From NCBI GenBank assembly GCA_019352125.1, contig JABBNV010000106.1:1-8517 (forward strand): a stretch of 8,517 nucleotides of DNA, read 5' to 3'. Position 1 is the first letter of the stretch. Each line of letters starts with the position of its first letter. Source of the stretch: Acidobacteriota bacterium. Its GTDB lineage: Bacteria > Actinomycetota > Actinomycetes > Actinomycetales > Micrococcaceae. The translations under genes were made by a program, and so were the position numbers. This document shows, piece after piece, positions 5,511 to 8,517 of the stretch. Under the pieces are notes generated by a model that had not been told where the DNA came from, did not search any database, and worked only from the letters and a program-made list of their open reading frames with translations.

Positions 5511-6716
5511 TTACTTTCCGTTCACGCGCTGGTCACGAGTGGAGGCCACCTTGGATGACATGCCCCACAGCTCAATGAAGCCCTTGGCCTGTGACTGATC
5601 GAAGGTATCGCCAGTGTCATAGGTGGCCAGATCAAAGTCGTATAGGGAGGTATCCGAGCGGCGGCCGTTCACAATGGCCTGGCCACCGTGCAGCGTCATC
5701 CGAATGTCCCCTGTGACGTACTTCTGGGTGTCATCGATGAACGCGTCGAGGGAGCGCTTCAGCGGGGAGAACCACTGTCCGTCGTAGACAAGTTCGCTCC
5801 AACGCTGGCTAACGGTGGCCTTGAAACGTGCCTGCTCGCGCTCCACGGTGATGTCTTCCAGGTGCTTGTGGGCGGTGATCAGAGCCATGGCACCAGGTGC
5901 TTCGTAAATTTCGCGGCTCTTGATTCCCACCAGGCGGTCCTCGACGACGTCAATGCGGCCTACGCCCTGAGCGCCGGCGCGGCGGTTGAGTTCCTGGATG
6001 GCCTGCAAAACGGAGACCTTGACGCCGTCAATGGCCACGGGAACACCCTGGACGAAGCTGATGATGATTTCATCAGGCGCCGGCGGGAATTCCGGAGTGG
6101 CCGTGTAATCGTAGATGTCCTTGGTGGGAGCGTTCCAGATGTCCTCCAGGTAGCCCGTTTCTACGGCGCGACCCCAGACGTTCTGGTCAATGGAGTAGGG
6201 ATTCTTCTTGGTGGTCTCAATGGGCAGGCCCTTTTCCTCGGCGAAGGCAATGGCCTTGTCCCGAGTCAATGCCAGGTCGCGGACCGGAGCAATGCATTTC
6301 AGGTCCGGGCCCAAGGTCTGGATGCCTACTTCGAAACGCACCTGATCGTTGCCCTTGCCCGTGCAGCCGTGAGCAACAGTGGTGGCACCGAATTCGCGGG
6401 CAGCCTTCACCAAGTGCTTGACGATGACGGGGCGCGAGATGGCAGAAACCAGCGGGTAGTGCCCCTGATACAGAGCGTTGGCCTTCAGCGTGGGGACACA
6501 GTATTCGTCTGCAAATTCGTCGCGAGCGTCGGCCACATAGGCCTCGACTGCACCGCACCCCAAGGCACGCTGGCGGACGGTTTCCAGTGATTCCCCACCT
6601 TGTCCAACATCCACAGCAACGGCAATGACCTCAGCCCCGGTTGCTTCGCCAATCCAGCCAATTGCTACGGATGTATCGAGCCCACCGGAGTAGGCCAAAA
6701 CAATGCGGTCAGTCAC
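5511..6716 (-). CDS. argG: Argininosuccinate synthase
   Basis: ATP-dependent condensation of citrulline and aspartate to argininosuccinate (AMP and PPi released); cytosolic homotetramer, the step before ArgH. The 401-aa length is normal for the type-I enzyme. The N-terminal PP-loop AYSGGLDTSVA (8-18) binds ATP. HGCTGKGNDQVRFE (116-129) is the nucleotide/citrulline/aspartate-binding signature. YSIDQNVWGR (174-183) and the C-terminal oligomerisation tail are present. The start is GTG at 6714-6716, backed by AGGAG at 6726-6730 with 9 bases of spacing. It is the first gene after argR and is preceded by an ARG-box-like palindrome, so it probably has its own arginine-repressed promoter. It leads the argG-argH pair, with 2 bases between them. 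Confidence 0.98.
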   Translation of the reverse strand: MTDRIVLAYSGGLDTSVAIGWIGEATGAEVIAVAVDVGQGGESLETVRQRALGCGAVEAYVADARDEFADEYCVPTLKANALYQGHYPLVSAISRPVIVKHLVKAAREFGATTVAHGCTGKGNDQVRFEVGIQTLGPDLKCIAPVRDLALTRDKAIAFAEEKGLPIETTKKNPYSIDQNVWGRAVETGYLEDIWNAPTKDIYDYTATPEFPPAPDEIIISFVQGVPVAIDGVKVSVLQAIQELNRRAGAQGVGRIDVVEDRLVGIKSREIYEAPGAMALITAHKHLEDITVEREQARFKATVSQRWSELVYDGQWFSPLKRSLDAFIDDTQKYVTGDIRMTLHGGQAIVNGRRSDTSLYDFDLATYDTGDTFDQSQAKGFIELWGMSSKVASTRDQRVNGK

Positions 6717-6752
6717 AATACAACGCTCCTTGAAAAGTTGATGAAAACCCCT

Positions 6753-6768
6753 ATGTATGACTATACAT
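6753..6768 (-). promoter_or_regulatory. Candidate ARG box (ArgR operator) overlapping a possible argG -10
   Basis: ATGTATnnnnATACAT is a perfect 6+6 inverted repeat with a 4-base centre, in the 71-bp argR-argG gap. It keeps the layout of the ArgR operator core TGAATnnnnATTCA, with one change per half-site (TGTAT/ATACA). On the minus strand it contains TATAGT (6760-6765), a good -10 hexamer, though no clear -35 lies upstream. A perfect ATTCA half-site at 6783-6787 lies about 20 bp centre-to-centre away if its partner half is degenerate. ArgR with arginine would be expected to block this promoter. Confidence 0.6.
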
Positions 6769-6787
6769 GTCTGAGGTTATTTATTCA

Positions 6788-7333
6788 TTAGTTGGAATTT
6801 GCCTCGGCCATGCTCAGAAATCTAGCCGCCAGTGCCTCGCCACCCAGCGGATCTCTGGAGACCAACAGCACCGTGTCATCCCCCGCTATAGTGCCCAAGA
6901 TTGACGGCATGACGGAGTGGTCAATGGCCAGGGCCAGGAAGTTGGCTGCCCCGGGCGGGGTGCGGAGCACAGCCAGGTTGGCTGATGCCTCCGCGGTCAC
7001 CAAGAGTTCGCCGCAAAGCCGCTCTAACCGTGCGTCAAGAATCTCCTGCCCCACGCCGCTGCGCGGTGTGCGTCCGCCACCCTCACCGGGAACCGCGTAC
7101 ACCAGAGTTCCTTCACTCCCCCGGACGCGCACAGCACCCAGCTCCACCAAATCGCGCGAAAGCGTTGCCTGCGTTACCGCCACTCCATGCTCCACCAGCA
7201 GGGCCGCCAATTCAGCCTGAGAACGCACGGATTGGCCCGTCAGCACGGCCGTAATTCTAGCCTGGCGGGCCGTTTTAGTGGCGGGAGCCGCCGGCGCGCT
7301 GGCGGAGACGGCTTCGCTACCGCTGGCACTCAC
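6788..7333 (-). CDS. argR: Arginine repressor
   Basis: Hexameric, arginine-responsive transcription factor controlling the arg genes. The N-terminal winged helix (about 22-85) includes SQAELAALLVEHG (38-50) and the recognition helix VTQATLSRDL (53-62). The C-terminal oligomerisation and arginine-binding domain (about 95-175) has RTPPGAANFLA (124-134) and GTIAGDDTVLLV (147-158), whose aspartates contact arginine. The protein is 181 aa, slightly long because of an Ala/Ser-rich N-terminal tail. The GTG start (7331-7333) overlaps the argF stop in the tetranucleotide GTGA, which implies translational coupling. As a member of the operon it probably regulates its own synthesis. The gap after it carries the candidate ARG box. 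Confidence 0.96.
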   Translation of the reverse strand: MSASGSEAVSASAPAAPATKTARQARITAVLTGQSVRSQAELAALLVEHGVAVTQATLSRDLVELGAVRVRGSEGTLVYAVPGEGGGRTPRSGVGQEILDARLERLCGELLVTAEASANLAVLRTPPGAANFLALAIDHSVMPSILGTIAGDDTVLLVSRDPLGGEALAARFLSMAEANSN

Positions 7334-8292
7334 GGTTGATCCACCCCGGCGGCTGGGGAACCATTTTCCACGAGCCAGACCATCAATGCCTTTTGAGCGT
7401 GCAGCCGGTTTTCGGCCTCGTCCCAGACCACAGATTGCGGCCCGTCAATCACGTCCGCGGCAATTTCGTAGCCTCGGTATGCAGGCAGGCAATGAAGAAC
7501 GACGGCGTCTTCCGCAGCAAGCGCCAACATGGCGCCGTCGAGCGCGTAATCCTTGAACAGCTCTAGCCGCTGCGCCTTCTCATCTTCCTGCCCCATGGAA
7601 ACCCAAGTGTCAGTGGTCAGCACATCCGCGCCACGTGCGGCTGCTGCCGCGTCAGTGGTCACCAGCACCGAGCCCCCTGTCTGAGCTGCACGGGCCTCGG
7701 CCGTAGCTAGCACGGCAGCAGAGGGCAAATACCCCTCCGGTCCAGCCACACGCACGTGCATTCCAGCCGTCACGCCCGCCAGCAAATAGGAGTTGGCCAT
7801 GTTGTTGGCGCCATCCCCCACATACGTCATGGTCAATCCAGCCAAGGTGCCCTTGTGCTCACGGATGGTCAGCAGGTCGGCCAACAGCTGGCACGGGTGG
7901 TATTCGTCAGAGAGCGCGTTGATGACAGGCACAGAAGAGTTGGCAGCCATCTCTTCCAAGCCGCTCTGCGCAAAAGTGCGCCACACAATCGTGGACACCA
8001 TGCGCTCCAGCACTTTGGCGGTGTCCGCAATGGTTTCCTTGTGCCCAATCTGCGCCTCGCCCGGATTGATAATGAGCGGGTTACCGCCCAAATCAGCTAC
8101 GCCAGTGGCGAAGGAGACTCGTGTTCGGGTGGAGGTTTTGTCGAAAATGACGGCAACCGTCTTGCGCCCGGCCCGCTCGCCGGCAAACGTTGCACGCGAA
8201 TAGGGCGCTGCCTTGAGTTCAGCTGCCAGATCCAGTACCTGCGTCTGTTCAGCTGGGGATAGGTCCGTATCAACCAAGAAGTGCCGGGTCAT
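7330..8292 (-). CDS. argF: Ornithine carbamoyltransferase
   Basis: Transfers the carbamoyl group from carbamoyl phosphate to ornithine to give citrulline; cytosolic trimer. The carbamoyl-phosphate motif STRTR is at 54-58. HPCQLLAD (132-139), the ornithine-binding loop DTWVSMGQE (228-236) and HCLP (267-270, catalytic cysteine) are all intact. At 320 aa the length is normal for the anabolic enzyme. The HCLP and SMG motifs favour an ornithine rather than putrescine or aspartate transcarbamoylase. The ATG (8290-8292) overlaps the argD stop as ATGA, with GGAGA 3 bases upstream. The 3' end overlaps argR. Biosynthetic use is supported by the flanking arg genes; no arcA/arcC catabolic partners are in view. 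Confidence 0.97.
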   Translation of the reverse strand: MTRHFLVDTDLSPAEQTQVLDLAAELKAAPYSRATFAGERAGRKTVAVIFDKTSTRTRVSFATGVADLGGNPLIINPGEAQIGHKETIADTAKVLERMVSTIVWRTFAQSGLEEMAANSSVPVINALSDEYHPCQLLADLLTIREHKGTLAGLTMTYVGDGANNMANSYLLAGVTAGMHVRVAGPEGYLPSAAVLATAEARAAQTGGSVLVTTDAAAAARGADVLTTDTWVSMGQEDEKAQRLELFKDYALDGAMLALAAEDAVVLHCLPAYRGYEIAADVIDGPQSVVWDEAENRLHAQKALMVWLVENGSPAAGVDQP

Positions 8293-8517
8293 GATTCTCC
8301 GTTCGCTGTGGTGAGTGCCTCGCTCAGCAGGGCGGGCAATGCATCGGTAAATTGTTGGGCTTGCGCCGAGGTGAGAATAAGCGGGGGTGCCAACCGCAGG
8401 GTATTGGGGCGCGGGGCGTTCACAATGAAGCCTGCATCCAAGGCCTTCGTCACCACAGCTGCGGCAACATCAGCGGCCAGATCAATACCGATCAGCAGCC
8501 CATGTTGGCGCACCTCG
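8289..8517 (-). CDS. argD: Acetylornithine aminotransferase, C-terminal fragment (5' end outside window)
   Basis: Only the last 75 residues are in the window, and the frame is open to the right edge. The PLP-dependent class-III aminotransferase tail is clear: VRQHGLLIGIDL, then GFIVNAPRPNTLRLAPPLIL, typical of the small-domain end of ArgD. ArgD converts N-acetylglutamate semialdehyde to N-acetylornithine with glutamate as amino donor. The pyridoxal lysine and other catalytic residues lie outside the window. The stop overlaps the argF start by 4 bases, and the operon order supports argD over other class-III aminotransferases. Confidence 0.92.
   Translation of the reverse strand, partial: EVRQHGLLIGIDLAADVAAAVVTKALDAGFIVNAPRPNTLRLAPPLILTSAQAQQFTDALPALLSEALTTANGES

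Noticed and set aside
4861..5598. Plus-strand open frame spanning the argH 5' end and the argG 3' end
   Set aside because: It crosses two well-supported genes on the opposite strand and encodes nothing recognisable.
5688..6590. Long plus-strand open frame antisense to argG
   Set aside because: argG is unmistakable on the other strand. The antisense frame has no recognisable domain and reflects codon bias in GC-rich DNA.
6772..6787. Second complete ARG box next to the main palindrome
   Set aside because: Only the ATTCA half is good; the opposite half does not match, so it is at most a half-site.

Overview
The window looks like chromosomal DNA from a high-GC actinobacterium, most likely an Arthrobacter-type member of the Micrococcaceae. 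The evidence is the overall GC-rich composition, the frequent GTG starts, a mycothiol-dependent enzyme family, a DUF6318 lipoprotein, and the order argD-argF-argR-argG-argH typical of actinobacterial arginine clusters. The genus is an inference. No gap between genes exceeds 300 bases, and I see no tRNA, rRNA, CRISPR array or transposase gene.

Left part (1-2173): the window opens inside the C-terminal domain of a methylated-DNA-protein cysteine methyltransferase on the plus strand. Its first nine bases equal the 3' end of the common Illumina adapter, so this may be a contig end with adapter residue. Next is a plus-strand gene for an AbiEi-like/DUF559 endonuclease-fold protein. It is bounded by two copies of a REP-like palindrome, and the whole 326-1422 segment has perfect 20-bp terminal inverted repeats. 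The right palindrome encodes the protein's last 16 residues. A mycothiol-dependent maleylpyruvate isomerase family gene converges on it from the minus strand.

Middle part (2174-4011): two minus-strand genes abut with no spacer (TAA directly followed by ATG). They encode a DUF6318 lipoprotein and a secreted PKD-domain protein, and look like a translationally coupled cell-surface pair of unknown function. A strong hairpin terminator for argH and a perfect DnaA box lie upstream of them. A second perfect DnaA box lies at 388-396.

Right part (4012-8517): the distal half of an arginine biosynthesis cluster, all on the minus strand. argD (partial), argF and argR are joined by 4-base start/stop overlaps (ATGA and GTGA). 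A 71-base gap follows, holding a palindromic ARG-box-like operator that covers a possible -10 hexamer. argG and argH come next, 2 bases apart, and end at the terminator. ArgD produces N-acetylornithine, and ornithine is derived from it by a step encoded elsewhere. ArgF, ArgG and ArgH then convert ornithine to citrulline, argininosuccinate and finally arginine. ArgR senses arginine and probably represses argGH through the operator. ArgH carries an unusual N-terminal extension encoded by an interspersed-repeat-like sequence (VVEPVETQPVET).
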